From Clostridia bacterium (lineage in GTDB: Bacteria; Bacillota; Clostridia; Christensenellales; Aristaeellaceae), in assembly GCA_017410455.1 (NCBI GenBank), contig JAFQQT010000007.1:1-33850 (forward strand): a stretch of 33,850 nucleotides of DNA, in the 5' to 3' direction. Shown piece after piece: positions 16,240-24,027 of this stretch. The first letter of the stretch is position 1. Every line of letters starts with the position of its first letter. Under the pieces are notes generated by a model. That model did no database searches. It was not told where the DNA came from and saw only the letters and a list, made by a program, of their open reading frames with translations. A program made the translations under genes and the position numbers.

Positions 16240-16758
16240 TCAGGCGGCGTAGGGGTCGCTGGCGGCCGTGAAGGGCACGCCGTGCTCGCGGGCGTAGCGG
16301 TGGGCAGCGGAGTTCTCCTCGCCGATGAGGATCAGGTTTTCGATCCCGTCAAAGGCGCCCTCGCCGATGGACTCCACCGTGGGGGGCACATAGAGGTTGC
16401 GGAGCTTCGCGCAGCCGGAGAAGGCGTGGTCGCCGATCTCCTTCACGTCCGCGCTCATGTGCACCTCCTCCAGGTTCCCGCACTGGAAGAAGGCGTAATC
16501 GCCGATGCGGCGCAGGCTGCGGGGCAGCACCGCGTCCCTGAGGCGCTCGCAGTTGCTCAGCATGCCCGCGCCCAGGGCCGTGACGCGGCGGGCGCTGATC
16601 TGCTCGGGCAGGTACAGCTTCTCGCCCACGTTCTCGCAGCGCACCAGCTCAATGCCGGCAGCCGCCATCGTGTACACATAATCGCCCATATGCTCCAGGC
16701 GGGGAGGCTCGACGTCCTTCATCGTGACGGGCTTGTTCCAGATACGCATTTCTTCCAT
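16240..16758 (-). CDS. short LRR_5 protein
   Basis: 172 residues, no export signal. A cap (LYLPEQISARRVTALGAGM) is followed by about four LRR_5 repeats (LRDAVLPRSLRRIGDYAFFQCGNL; LEEVHMSADVKEIGDHAFSGCAKL; LRNLYVPPTVESIGEGAFDG) and a capping strand SAAHRYAREHGVPF. The same cap style closes the LRR modules of the large TIR gene. AAAGGATG lies about ten bases before the ATG at 16758; a second in-frame ATG is three codons in. Independent terminator downstream. Confidence 0.85.
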   Translation of the reverse strand: MEEMRIWNKPVTMKDVEPPRLEHMGDYVYTMAAAGIELVRCENVGEKLYLPEQISARRVTALGAGMLSNCERLRDAVLPRSLRRIGDYAFFQCGNLEEVHMSADVKEIGDHAFSGCAKLRNLYVPPTVESIGEGAFDGIENLILIGEENSAAHRYAREHGVPFTAASDPYAA

Positions 16759-16911
16759 GCTTCACACATCCTTTCTGATCGCTCGCGGGGTGCGGCGGGG
16801 CAACGGGGGCTGGCAGGCGCGGATTTATTCCGGTTTGCCGACTGCTGCCGGTGTTACCATAATAACGGAGAATCGTGGGGGATTCCGCCGCCGCGAGCAT
16901 CATCAGCAGGA

Positions 16912-18108
16912 TCACTCCAGCGAGGTGATGAAAGCCGGTTGAACCTTGCTCACATAGCGGCCGGAAAGGGTGCCATCGGGGGCCTGCATGACCACGTTGT
17001 CGCAGCCGTCCAGCAGGTCCAGGCCGATGTCGGTCAGGCTGCCGGGGAGGTTGATGGCGCGCAGGGAGCTGCAGTTGGAGAAGGCAGCGTTGCCCAGCTT
17101 CTCGATCCCTTCAGGCAGCGTCACACGGTGCAGCGCCCTGCAGCCGGTGAAGGCATGGTCAGCCACCTCCAGCGTGCCCGCAGGAACGATGGCAAACCCC
17201 GCATCCTGCCCGCACATGTAGCTCAGCACCGCATGGCGGGGGCGGTTCATCAGCATCGGCCCGTTCATTTCCAGCACGGGGTTGCCGTCCTCCACCGTCA
17301 CCTCCATCAGCCTGGCGCAGTTGCCGAAGGGGTTGCCCTCCACCTCCGTCAGGCTGGCGGGAATGCGGACGGTTTCCAGCGCCGCGCAGCCGAAGAAGGC
17401 CTGCATGCCGATGCGGCGCATCCCCGCAGGGAGCTCCACCCGGCGCAGCTGCCGGCAGAAGGAGAAGGCATTGCGGTCAATGGTGCGCAGGGACGCAGGC
17501 AGGCTGATGCGCTCAAGGGCGCTGCAGTTGAAGAAAGCCATTTCGCCCAGCACCGCAGTGCCCTCGGGGATGATGACCTCCGTCAGGGAATCGCACTCGC
17601 TGAAGGCCTGCCAGCCGATGGTCACGCCCTCGTGGCGGGGCAGGCGCACCTGCTGCAGCGCAGTGCAGCCGCGCAGGAGCGCCGCAGGCACGGCAGACAG
17701 GGAGTCCGGCAGGGAGATGGCACGCAGCGACTCGCACTCGGCGAAGCACTGGGAGCCCAGCTCCTGCAGCCCCTCGGGCAGCGTGACCTGCTCCAGCGCG
17801 GTGCAGCTGCCAAAGACGCCCTCGCCCACACGCACGACGCTTGCAGGCAGGTGCACCTTCTTCAGCGTGTCGCAGCTGGCAAAGGCGTAGGACGCGATCT
17901 CTGTCACGGGATGGCCCTGATAATCAGCAGGGACCTCCACTTCCTGCGCATCGCCGCGGAAGCGGGTCAGCGTCGCCTCGCCATTCCCGCCCACATGGAA
18001 GGAAAACTCCGCACCCTGAACGGGATGGCGGCTGCGCTCCTTCCGGGAATCTTCTGTATGCATAAAGAATGAAAGCACGGCAGATACCTCGATCATTTCC
18101 TGATTCAT
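16912..18108 (-). CDS. LRR_5 protein
   Basis: 398 residues. A cap of the form ATLTRFRGDAQEVEVPADY, then QGHPVTEIASYAF, begins near residue 45, and about thirteen LRR_5 repeats follow. Midway is the insert EVTVEDGNPVLEMNGPMLMNR...VLSYMCGQ, the usual BspA-type cell that separates two repeat blocks. The first 44 residues are polar and carry no signal sequence. AGGAGG lies ten bases before the ATG at 18108. It is the largest of the four minus-strand LRR genes, and the others follow at 96-170-base gaps with separate terminators, so each seems to be its own unit. Confidence 0.88.
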   Translation of the reverse strand: MNQEMIEVSAVLSFFMHTEDSRKERSRHPVQGAEFSFHVGGNGEATLTRFRGDAQEVEVPADYQGHPVTEIASYAFASCDTLKKVHLPASVVRVGEGVFGSCTALEQVTLPEGLQELGSQCFAECESLRAISLPDSLSAVPAALLRGCTALQQVRLPRHEGVTIGWQAFSECDSLTEVIIPEGTAVLGEMAFFNCSALERISLPASLRTIDRNAFSFCRQLRRVELPAGMRRIGMQAFFGCAALETVRIPASLTEVEGNPFGNCARLMEVTVEDGNPVLEMNGPMLMNRPRHAVLSYMCGQDAGFAIVPAGTLEVADHAFTGCRALHRVTLPEGIEKLGNAAFSNCSSLRAINLPGSLTDIGLDLLDGCDNVVMQAPDGTLSGRYVSKVQPAFITSLE

Positions 18109-18279
18109 AATGTGAATGCCTCCTGCTGATGCCGGCTGTTCCGGCGGATATCGGCAATCCCTGAAGAACTTACCTCACACACCACAACGAAGGTGAAATG
18201 GGGTTTTCATGCTTCCGCGATGAAATTTTACCGGAAAATTCTGCACTTCAGAGCCTCCTGCGATGGCAGGATACCATCC

Positions 18280-19923
18280 TTAGCGCTGGCTGAAACGCTC
18301 TTTCACCACGCCGTAAGCCAGCTTGGGGCGGCGGAACTGGTCGAACACGCCCTTGTTGTTCATCGTCTTGGGGCGGCCATGCGCCCACTCCTCGGCCACG
18401 CGGACGTCGGCAAACTGCCAGATGTAAGCGCCGGAAACGCGCGCCATGCCCATGATGGCCCGCAGCTGCGCATCCAGGATATCCGCCTGACGCTCCTCCG
18501 ACCATTTCGCCCTGCCGAAGGGGTCATGATACCCGGCAATGCCGCCCGCGCCGAATTCGGAGAAGATGATGGGCTTCCCCGCCGCACCGGCGGAGTCCAT
18601 GAAGTCCGCAATGCGCCTGGCGTAGTCCTCCGCTGGTTCGTTGTGATACCACAGGGGATAGATGTTGAAGGCGCACACATCCGGCAGATCCATGCAGATA
18701 TCGGTGAAGAAACGGCAGGAGGCAAAGGTGGTGGGGCGAGTGGGGTCGAGGCGCCTGAGCTGCTCCAGCTGCCTGCGGTAGACCTCGCGGCCGAATTCCG
18801 TTTCGCTCTCGCATTCGTTGAGGATACCCCACACCCAGATGCTGGGGTGGTTATAGTGCTGGGTCACCATTTCCTCATTGACGATGGCGCAGACCTCGCC
18901 GAAGTTTTCCGGGTGGATGTCGATGGCACGGGCGTGATTCTCCTCCCAGACCAGCACACCCAGCGCATCGCACAGATCCAGGAAGCGCGGATCGTTGGGA
19001 TAATGGCAGGTGCGTACGCTGTTGGCCCCGGTGGAGAGCATCAGATGCAGATCGTCCATCATCGCATCCAGGGAAAGGGCGGAGCCGAACTGCCCGTGAT
19101 CCTCATGGCGGTTGAAGCCCTTGACGAAGACCTCCCGCCCGTTGAGGAGGATCCGCTGGCCCTTCCAGTCCAGGGTGCGGAAGCCCACGCGGTCAACCAG
19201 GTCATCGATGGGGGAGCCGCCCGCCAGCAGGATCGCCGTCAGGTCATAGAGGCTGCCCTGGCCGATGTCCCAGGGCTTCACGCCCGTCACATCCATGGTC
19301 AGGCTGACGGAGGCCTCCGTGCCCTTCTTCATCGCCGGGACGTCCGCCGCGGCCTCGCCGCCCGCCACGGCAGCATGCACCTGCATGGCTCCGCAGTCCG
19401 CCAGGGCCTGCAGGAACACCTCCACGCTGGCCGTGTAGGCGCCCTCGCCCGTCTGTGCGCAGGAGAACTGCATCCGGCGGATGCGGGCGCAGGACAGACG
19501 GTGCAGCTCCACGGGGCGGTTCAGGCCGCCGTAGGTGTAGTAATCATTGGGCACATGCAGGGGCTTGCCGGTTTCGTAGCGGTTGTCCACGGTGACGCGC
19601 AGGGTGTGCTCGCCCGCCGCCACGTTCTCCAGCAGCACCTCGAAGGCCGTGTAGGCATTGTAGTGCCGGCCCACCTCCGCGCCGTCCCAATACACAGTGG
19701 CCGTGTGGCTCACGCCGCCGAAGCGCAGCAGGTACGTCCCCGCCTCGTCGATGGTGACCGCGCGGGTGAACTCCGCCGTGCCGCGGTAGCTGCGCAGCTC
19801 CGGGATGCGCTCCCACACGCCGGGGATGAGCATCGGGTAGTGCTTATCGTTGATCTCCATGTCCCACAGACCGTTCAAAGAGACAACAGGGCGCAGCGTA
19901 TGCTCAGAAAACAGACGGTACAT
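18280..19923 (-). CDS. uidA: beta-glucuronidase, GH2
   Basis: 547 residues, cytosolic. The GH2 layout is sugar-binding domain (about 1-145), immunoglobulin-like domain (146-245) and TIM barrel (246-547). The acid/base is E370 in GILNE; the nucleophile is E456 in IIFSEFG. N522-x-K524 in MNNKG matches the N-x-K motif that binds the glucuronate carboxylate, which argues for glucuronides rather than galactosides. At 547 residues it is shorter than E. coli enzyme (about 600). The ATG at 19923 is set by AAAGGAGA seven bases upstream; an earlier in-frame ATG lacks a ribosome site. It would release glucuronic acid from host or plant glucuronides. Promoter at 19963-19991. Confidence 0.9.
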   Translation of the reverse strand: MYRLFSEHTLRPVVSLNGLWDMEINDKHYPMLIPGVWERIPELRSYRGTAEFTRAVTIDEAGTYLLRFGGVSHTATVYWDGAEVGRHYNAYTAFEVLLENVAAGEHTLRVTVDNRYETGKPLHVPNDYYTYGGLNRPVELHRLSCARIRRMQFSCAQTGEGAYTASVEVFLQALADCGAMQVHAAVAGGEAAADVPAMKKGTEASVSLTMDVTGVKPWDIGQGSLYDLTAILLAGGSPIDDLVDRVGFRTLDWKGQRILLNGREVFVKGFNRHEDHGQFGSALSLDAMMDDLHLMLSTGANSVRTCHYPNDPRFLDLCDALGVLVWEENHARAIDIHPENFGEVCAIVNEEMVTQHYNHPSIWVWGILNECESETEFGREVYRRQLEQLRRLDPTRPTTFASCRFFTDICMDLPDVCAFNIYPLWYHNEPAEDYARRIADFMDSAGAAGKPIIFSEFGAGGIAGYHDPFGRAKWSEERQADILDAQLRAIMGMARVSGAYIWQFADVRVAEEWAHGRPKTMNNKGVFDQFRRPKLAYGVVKERFSQR

Positions 19924-19962
19924 ATGCGATTCTCCTTTGCTCACGATTGATTAGTTTCCTTC

Positions 19963-19991
19963 ATTCTACCATGAATGCGCCGCATTTTCAA
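19963..19991 (-). promoter_or_regulatory. beta-glucuronidase promoter with palindrome in the spacer
   Basis: Minus-strand TTGAAA (19991-19986) and TAGAAT (19968-19963) with a 17-base spacer, and TGG before the -10. AATGCG-C-CGCATT (19974-19986) fills most of the spacer, an ideal site for a repressor. Confidence 0.72.
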
Positions 19992-20000
19992 CCATGCCCC

Positions 20001-20029
20001 TTGCCACGGGCGGCAAGTCGTGCTATGAT
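20001..20029 (+). promoter_or_regulatory. pnuC promoter
   Basis: TTGCCA (20001-20006), 17-base spacer, TATGAT (20024-20029). It is back-to-back with the glucuronidase promoter. Transcription would start near 20036, leaving a leader of about 190 nt before the pnuC ATG. Confidence 0.7.
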
Positions 20030-20035
20030 ATGGAT

Positions 20036-20226
20036 GAAAACAGAAAAGAGCCGCTGCGGCCACCGGGTCACAGCAGATGCCAACGGCATTTTCCGCCCCT
20101 CGTCAGGTCTTGGAAGAGGGTCGCGGGAAATGCTTTTCTGCTTTTAGGGTATTTTTCAGGACTTCCATTCAGCAGGGTAAATTTCAGGAGTATTTGCTGC
20201 CATTTCAATATAGCGAGGTAAATAAT
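20036..20226 (+). ncRNA. structured pnuC leader with terminator-like hairpin (candidate attenuator)
   Basis: GCATTTTCCGC-CCCTC (20086-20101) pairs with GAGGG (20116-20120) and GCGGGAAATGC (20123-20133); TTTTCTGCTTTT follows, so it looks like an intrinsic terminator placed before a gene. A competing hairpin, ATGCC-AAC-GGCAT (20077-20089), shares bases 20086-20089 with the terminator's 5' arm. The conserved TPP motifs were not found. Ligand unknown. Confidence 0.5.
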
Positions 20227-20916
20227 ATGAGAAATTTCCTTTCTTTCCGGCTGACCCGCGCCGAGTGCGCATTGTGGTGCCTCTCCCTGGCCGTGGTGAC
20301 GGTTTCCTTCGTTCTTTCCGGCGCATCGGACGCACTGAGCCTAGCCGCCTCCCTCATCGGGGTCACGGCGCTGATCTACGTCGCCAGGGGAAACCCGCTG
20401 GGGCAGCTGCTGACCATCGTGTTTGCCGTTTTCTACGGGATCATTTCCTACGGCAAAAGGTACTACGGCGAAATGATCACCTACCTGGGCATGACCGCTC
20501 CCATGGCCGCCGTGGCGCTGGTGACCTGGCTGCGCAACCCGTACCAGGGAACCGCCGAGGTGGCCGTCCGCCGGATGACAGGCCGCGACGCCGCGGTCCT
20601 GCTGCTGCTGACCGGCGTGGTCACCGCCGCTTTTTACTTCATCCTCCGTGCCCTGGGCAATGCCGCCCTGGCCGTCAGCACGCTGAGCGTGACCACCAGC
20701 TTCCTCGCCTCGTACCTGACGGCAATGCGCAGCCCCTGGTACGCCCTGTGCTACGCCATGAACGACCTGGTGCTGGTGGTCCTCTGGGTCATCGCTGCGG
20801 GCCGTGACCCGGCAGGCTGGGCAATGGCGGCCTGCTTCACGATGTTCTTCCTCAATGACATGTACGGCTTTGTCAACTGGCGGCGGATGCAGCAGCGGCA
20901 GGGAAGCGGCGACTGA
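20227..20916 (+). CDS. pnuC: PnuC-type nicotinamide riboside/vitamin transporter
   Basis: 229 residues with about seven membrane helices. The size, TWLRNPYQG after helix four, and the closing NDMYGFVNWRRM block match the PnuC family, which takes up nicotinamide riboside by facilitated diffusion coupled to phosphorylation. Relatives carry thiamine (PnuT) or riboflavin (PnuX), so the cargo is not certain from sequence. GAGGT lies seven bases before the ATG at 20227; longer in-frame starts upstream lie in the leader. No NadR-type kinase is beside it. Confidence 0.85.
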   Translation: MRNFLSFRLTRAECALWCLSLAVVTVSFVLSGASDALSLAASLIGVTALIYVARGNPLGQLLTIVFAVFYGIISYGKRYYGEMITYLGMTAPMAAVALVTWLRNPYQGTAEVAVRRMTGRDAAVLLLLTGVVTAAFYFILRALGNAALAVSTLSVTTSFLASYLTAMRSPWYALCYAMNDLVLVVLWVIAAGRDPAGWAMAACFTMFFLNDMYGFVNWRRMQQRQGSGD

Positions 20917-20924
20917 AATACAAA

Positions 20925-20955
20925 GAACCGGAGCACTTTCCCTCTGCTCCGGTTC
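20925..20955. terminator. terminator between convergent pnuC and aroQ
   Basis: GAACCGGAGCA (20925-20935) and TGCTCCGGTTC (20945-20955) form a perfect 11-bp stem. T-rich bases follow on the minus side (TTTGTATTT), so it mainly serves aroQ. Confidence 0.78.
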
Positions 20956-21014
20956 AGACCAATGTTCGCTCCCCACGGAGCCACGCAGGGCCAGCGTAAG
21001 CCCCGCCCCACAAA

Positions 21015-21455
21015 TCAAATTCCGAATTCCTCACATATCGCCCGGATACCCACGACATACCCATAAAACCCCAGCCCCACGATCTGCCCGCGGCAGGCGG
21101 AGGCCGTCATCGAAATGTGCCGGAATTCCTCCCGGGCATGCACGTTGGACATGTGGCACTCGATGACCGGCATGGGTACGGAGGCAATGGCGTCGTGCAG
21201 GGCCACGGAGGTGTGGGTGTAGCCGCCGGGGTTGAACACCGCGCCGTCAAAGCCGTCAAAGTACGCCTGCTGCAGGGCGTCAATCAGGTCGCCCTCGTGG
21301 TTGGACTGGATGCAGCGGACTTCGGCCCCCAGCTTTCCGGCCTCAGCCTTGCACAAGGCAATCAGGTCATCATAGGTCTGCGTGCCGTACACGCCCTTCT
21401 CACGCAGGCCCGTCAGGTTGATGTTGGGGCCGTTGAGGATCAGGATCTTCTTCAT
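21015..21455 (-). CDS. aroQ: 3-dehydroquinate dehydratase, type II
   Basis: 146 residues, the usual length. Motifs are LNGPNINLTG with the active-site loop R18-x4-Y23 (REKGVYG), NPGGYTHTSVAL, and ECHMSNVHAREEFRHIS with the catalytic histidine region. It dehydrates 3-dehydroquinate in the shikimate pathway, as a dodecamer in known members. The start at 21455 overlaps the aroE stop as TGATG, so the two are coupled. The last codons (EEFGI) and the stop lie in a GAATTCGGAATT sequence like the repeat at 8981-9013. Confidence 0.95.
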   Translation of the reverse strand: MKKILILNGPNINLTGLREKGVYGTQTYDDLIALCKAEAGKLGAEVRCIQSNHEGDLIDALQQAYFDGFDGAVFNPGGYTHTSVALHDAIASVPMPVIECHMSNVHAREEFRHISMTASACRGQIVGLGFYGYVVGIRAICEEFGI

Positions 21456-22258
21456 CAGAGGTGCACCTCCTGCATGATTGTTTCGATCAGTCCGGCAGGC
21501 ATTTCGCGGCCCTGCCAGATGCTTTGCGCCTCCACCGCCTGGGCCACCAGCATGTACAGGCCGGTGCACCAGGGGATGCCTGCCTTCTTCGCCGCCCGGG
21601 TCAGGAAGGTTTCCGGCGGGTTGTAGACCACGTCCGCCACGCCGGTGGCATAGCGCATCATCCCGTCCACGCGGTCGGGGTGGATGGCGCAGATGTTGTC
21701 CGGGTCCTTCCGGGGCCACATGCCGGCGGCGGACGCGTTGACGATCAGGCCGCCCGTCTGCGGGAAGCGGTCGTAGAAGTCCTGATAGCTGATTTCATCC
21801 TCCGCGCCGGGATGACGGGAAACCACCGTCACGCCCCTGGCGCCCATCTCCCACAGGCTGGCGCGGACGGTCTTCATCGTGCCGCCGGAGCCGAGAATGA
21901 AGCAGTGGGGCGCACCCGCCACGTCGATGCCGTAATGGCGCAGCATGCCCATGAAGCCCGCCGCGTCGGTGTTGTAGCCGCGCTTTTCCCCGCAGACGAC
22001 GGTGTTCACCGCGCCGATCTGTGCAGCCAGCGGGTCGATGGAAGCCAGCAGGGACATGATCTCCTGCTTGTAGGGGATGGTGACGTTGAAGCCGTCCAGC
22101 GTGGCCAGCAGCTGCTCCGCCTCCTGCGCGAAGGCCTCGCGGGGAATCTCAATGATGCGGTAGTCCGCGTCGATGCCCAGATGAGAAAAAATCGCCTCAT
22201 GGATGGGCCGGGACAGGCTGTGGCCCAGCTTTTCACCGATCAGGCCGTAATGGCGCAT
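21455..22258 (-). CDS. aroE: shikimate dehydrogenase
   Basis: 267 residues. The shikimate-binding GHSLSRPIH, catalytic lysine in NVTIPYK, and RGYNTDAAGF with the partner aspartate are all present. The nucleotide-binding loop is GSGGTMKT rather than the more common GAGGAxxA, which is a mild variation of the NADP site. It reduces 3-dehydroshikimate to shikimate and pairs with aroQ downstream. The ATG at 22258 is chosen by AAGGTGG; the longer frame upstream lies beyond the promoter's -10 region. No other aro genes are in the window. Confidence 0.92.
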   Translation of the reverse strand: MRHYGLIGEKLGHSLSRPIHEAIFSHLGIDADYRIIEIPREAFAQEAEQLLATLDGFNVTIPYKQEIMSLLASIDPLAAQIGAVNTVVCGEKRGYNTDAAGFMGMLRHYGIDVAGAPHCFILGSGGTMKTVRASLWEMGARGVTVVSRHPGAEDEISYQDFYDRFPQTGGLIVNASAAGMWPRKDPDNICAIHPDRVDGMMRYATGVADVVYNPPETFLTRAAKKAGIPWCTGLYMLVAQAVEAQSIWQGREMPAGLIETIMQEVHL

Positions 22259-22289
22259 GGCGTCCACCTTCCTTGCATGGTCTGCGGAC

Positions 22290-22318
22290 ATTATACCACG
22301 GCGGGAAACCCTTGTCCA
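22290..22318 (-). promoter_or_regulatory. aroE-aroQ promoter
   Basis: Minus-strand TGGACA (22318-22313) and TATAAT (22295-22290), 17-base spacer, with TGG before the -10. Confidence 0.82.
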
Positions 22319-22356
22319 TCAGCGGAACACAGGAAGGACAATGCCGCATTCTGTGC

Positions 22357-22385
22357 GTGACAATACGGCCCATTTATGCTATGCT
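22357..22385 (+). promoter_or_regulatory. acyltransferase promoter
   Basis: GTGACA (22357-22362), 17-base spacer, TATGCT (22380-22385), 38 bases before the ATG at 22423; divergent from the aroE promoter. Confidence 0.68.
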
Positions 22386-22422
22386 ATCAGCACAGAACAT
22401 CATCCACCAAAGGAGCTGTCCC

Positions 22423-23988
22423 ATGTCCGAACAGACCGCCTCCTCCATGCCTGTGCAGCGCGCACGCAGCATTTTCCGCCGCTGGCTGAACCGCCCCTGC
22501 ACGCCCGGCGTCCACCATATCCCTGAGCTCAACGGATTGCGGGTGCTGCTGGTTTTCATCGTCAGCTGGTACCACTTCTGGCAGCAGTCCTGGCTCACGC
22601 CCCATGTGGGCAGCACTTCGCTGGATTTTCTCGTCCGCGCGGGCTATGTGCCGGTGGACGGCACGATCCTGCTCTCCGGCTTCCTGCTCTTCCTGCCCCA
22701 CGCCCGGGCGATGCTGCTGGGCGAAAGGGTCCCCGACCTGCGGGGCTTCTATCAGAAGCGCGTGATGCGCATCGTGCCCAGCTACTACTTCGTGACCCTG
22801 GTGATGCTCTTCGCCGTGGCGCTGCCGGGCCTGTGGAGCAACGCCAACACCAGCTACGCCGATCAGCTGCGCTGGATGCCGCAGGCTGAACTGGAGCAGC
22901 TCATCGGCGGCACGCCCGTCTGGGGCGATCAGGCCGCGCTGCAGGAGGCCTACCTGAAGGCCTGGCCCCTGTGGAAGGGCACGACCCCCAATGGCCCGGC
23001 GATGGCGCTGTCCGAGCGCATGCAATGGGTGGCCGACACCTATCAGGGCGATGTGCTGCAATACATCAAGGACTGGATGGGCAACCTCTCCGCCGTCTAC
23101 TATGGCGACAAGGCCGCCATGTGGGAGGATATCATCCGCCACCTGACCTTCACGCAGACCTTCGATTACGCCACTTACATCAGCACCCCCATCGGCGTGG
23201 CCTCCTGGACCATCGCCATCGAGATGCAGGCTTACCTGCTCTTCCCGCTGCTGGCATGGTGCGCGCGCCGCAAGCCCCTGGCCACCTTCGGCTTCATGAT
23301 GGCCGCTGCCCTGGGCTTCCGCTGCTGGTGCCTGTGGTCGCTGAAGGACTACAACATGGTGGTCAATCAGGTGATCAACTTCCTGGACGTGTACGCCATC
23401 GGCATGGCTTCGGCGCTCCTCTATGTGAAGCTGACCACCCTCTGGCCGAAGGACCGCCGCCTGCAGCTGCCCCTGAGCGCCGCTGCGACGGTCATCATCG
23501 CTCTGGCCTTCTGGGGGCTGATCATCGCCCTGAAGGCGCAGGCGGGCACGCCCCAGTCCGGCCTGCAGGCAGGGCAGATGGTGCGCCGCCCCGTCTTTGC
23601 GCTGCTGCTGGCCGCCGTGACGCTGGCATTGCCCTTCGCCCTGCGGCCTGTGCGCTTCCTCTTCGGCAACCGGCTGATGGGCTTGCTGGCCATGGTCAGC
23701 ATGAACTACTACCTCTTCCATCAGAACATCGCCGTCTACCTCAAGACGCGCCTGCAGCTCCCCGCCTCGGCGAACTACCCCACCCCCAACATGATCTCCG
23801 GCGGCCCGGAGCAGCCCTGGGCGGATCAGTACATGGCCCTGTGCTTCGGCGGCTCGCTCCTGGTGGCCATCGCCGTCACCTTCCTGGTGGAGAAGCCCGG
23901 CGCACGGCTGCTGGGGAAGGGGTTCGGAAAGCTCAATGCAGCGTGGGACCGAAGAAAGTCCTCACCGCCCCGGACTCACAATTCATAA
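22423..23988 (+). CDS. membrane acyltransferase, family 3
   Basis: 521 residues with about ten membrane helices. ELNGLRVLLVFIVSWYHFW holds the family histidine, then DGTILLSGFLLFLPHAR and KRVMRIVPSYY. These are hallmarks of acyltransferase-3 proteins (OatA/OafA-like), which move acyl groups onto exported sugars or peptidoglycan. An unusually large loop (about residues 145-245) lies between early helices. AAAGGAG at 22409-22415 sets the start. The C-terminus (RTHNS) and the stop codon lie inside an ATTCATA repeat, so the natural end may have been altered. A polysaccharide deacetylase follows after 39 bases, likely in one operon: both modify extracellular glycans. Confidence 0.85.
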   Translation: MSEQTASSMPVQRARSIFRRWLNRPCTPGVHHIPELNGLRVLLVFIVSWYHFWQQSWLTPHVGSTSLDFLVRAGYVPVDGTILLSGFLLFLPHARAMLLGERVPDLRGFYQKRVMRIVPSYYFVTLVMLFAVALPGLWSNANTSYADQLRWMPQAELEQLIGGTPVWGDQAALQEAYLKAWPLWKGTTPNGPAMALSERMQWVADTYQGDVLQYIKDWMGNLSAVYYGDKAAMWEDIIRHLTFTQTFDYATYISTPIGVASWTIAIEMQAYLLFPLLAWCARRKPLATFGFMMAAALGFRCWCLWSLKDYNMVVNQVINFLDVYAIGMASALLYVKLTTLWPKDRRLQLPLSAAATVIIALAFWGLIIALKAQAGTPQSGLQAGQMVRRPVFALLLAAVTLALPFALRPVRFLFGNRLMGLLAMVSMNYYLFHQNIAVYLKTRLQLPASANYPTPNMISGGPEQPWADQYMALCFGGSLLVAIAVTFLVEKPGARLLGKGFGKLNAAWDRRKSSPPRTHNS

Positions 23989-24011
23989 TTCATAATTCAT
24001 AATTCTCAATT
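23979..24011. repeat. ATTCATA tandem repeat overlapping gene end
   Basis: Three to four tandem copies of a 9-bp ATTCATA-type unit, ending AATTCTCAATTT. It supplies the stop codon of the acyltransferase. Confidence 0.8.
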
Positions 24012-24027
24012 TGTAAAGGAGGTTCCC

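Noticed and set aside
20036-20226. TPP or FMN riboswitch before pnuC
   Set aside because: The conserved TPP words (CTGAGA and the ACCTGATC-type core) were not found, and no FMN-like core was apparent. Only a generic attenuator can be supported.
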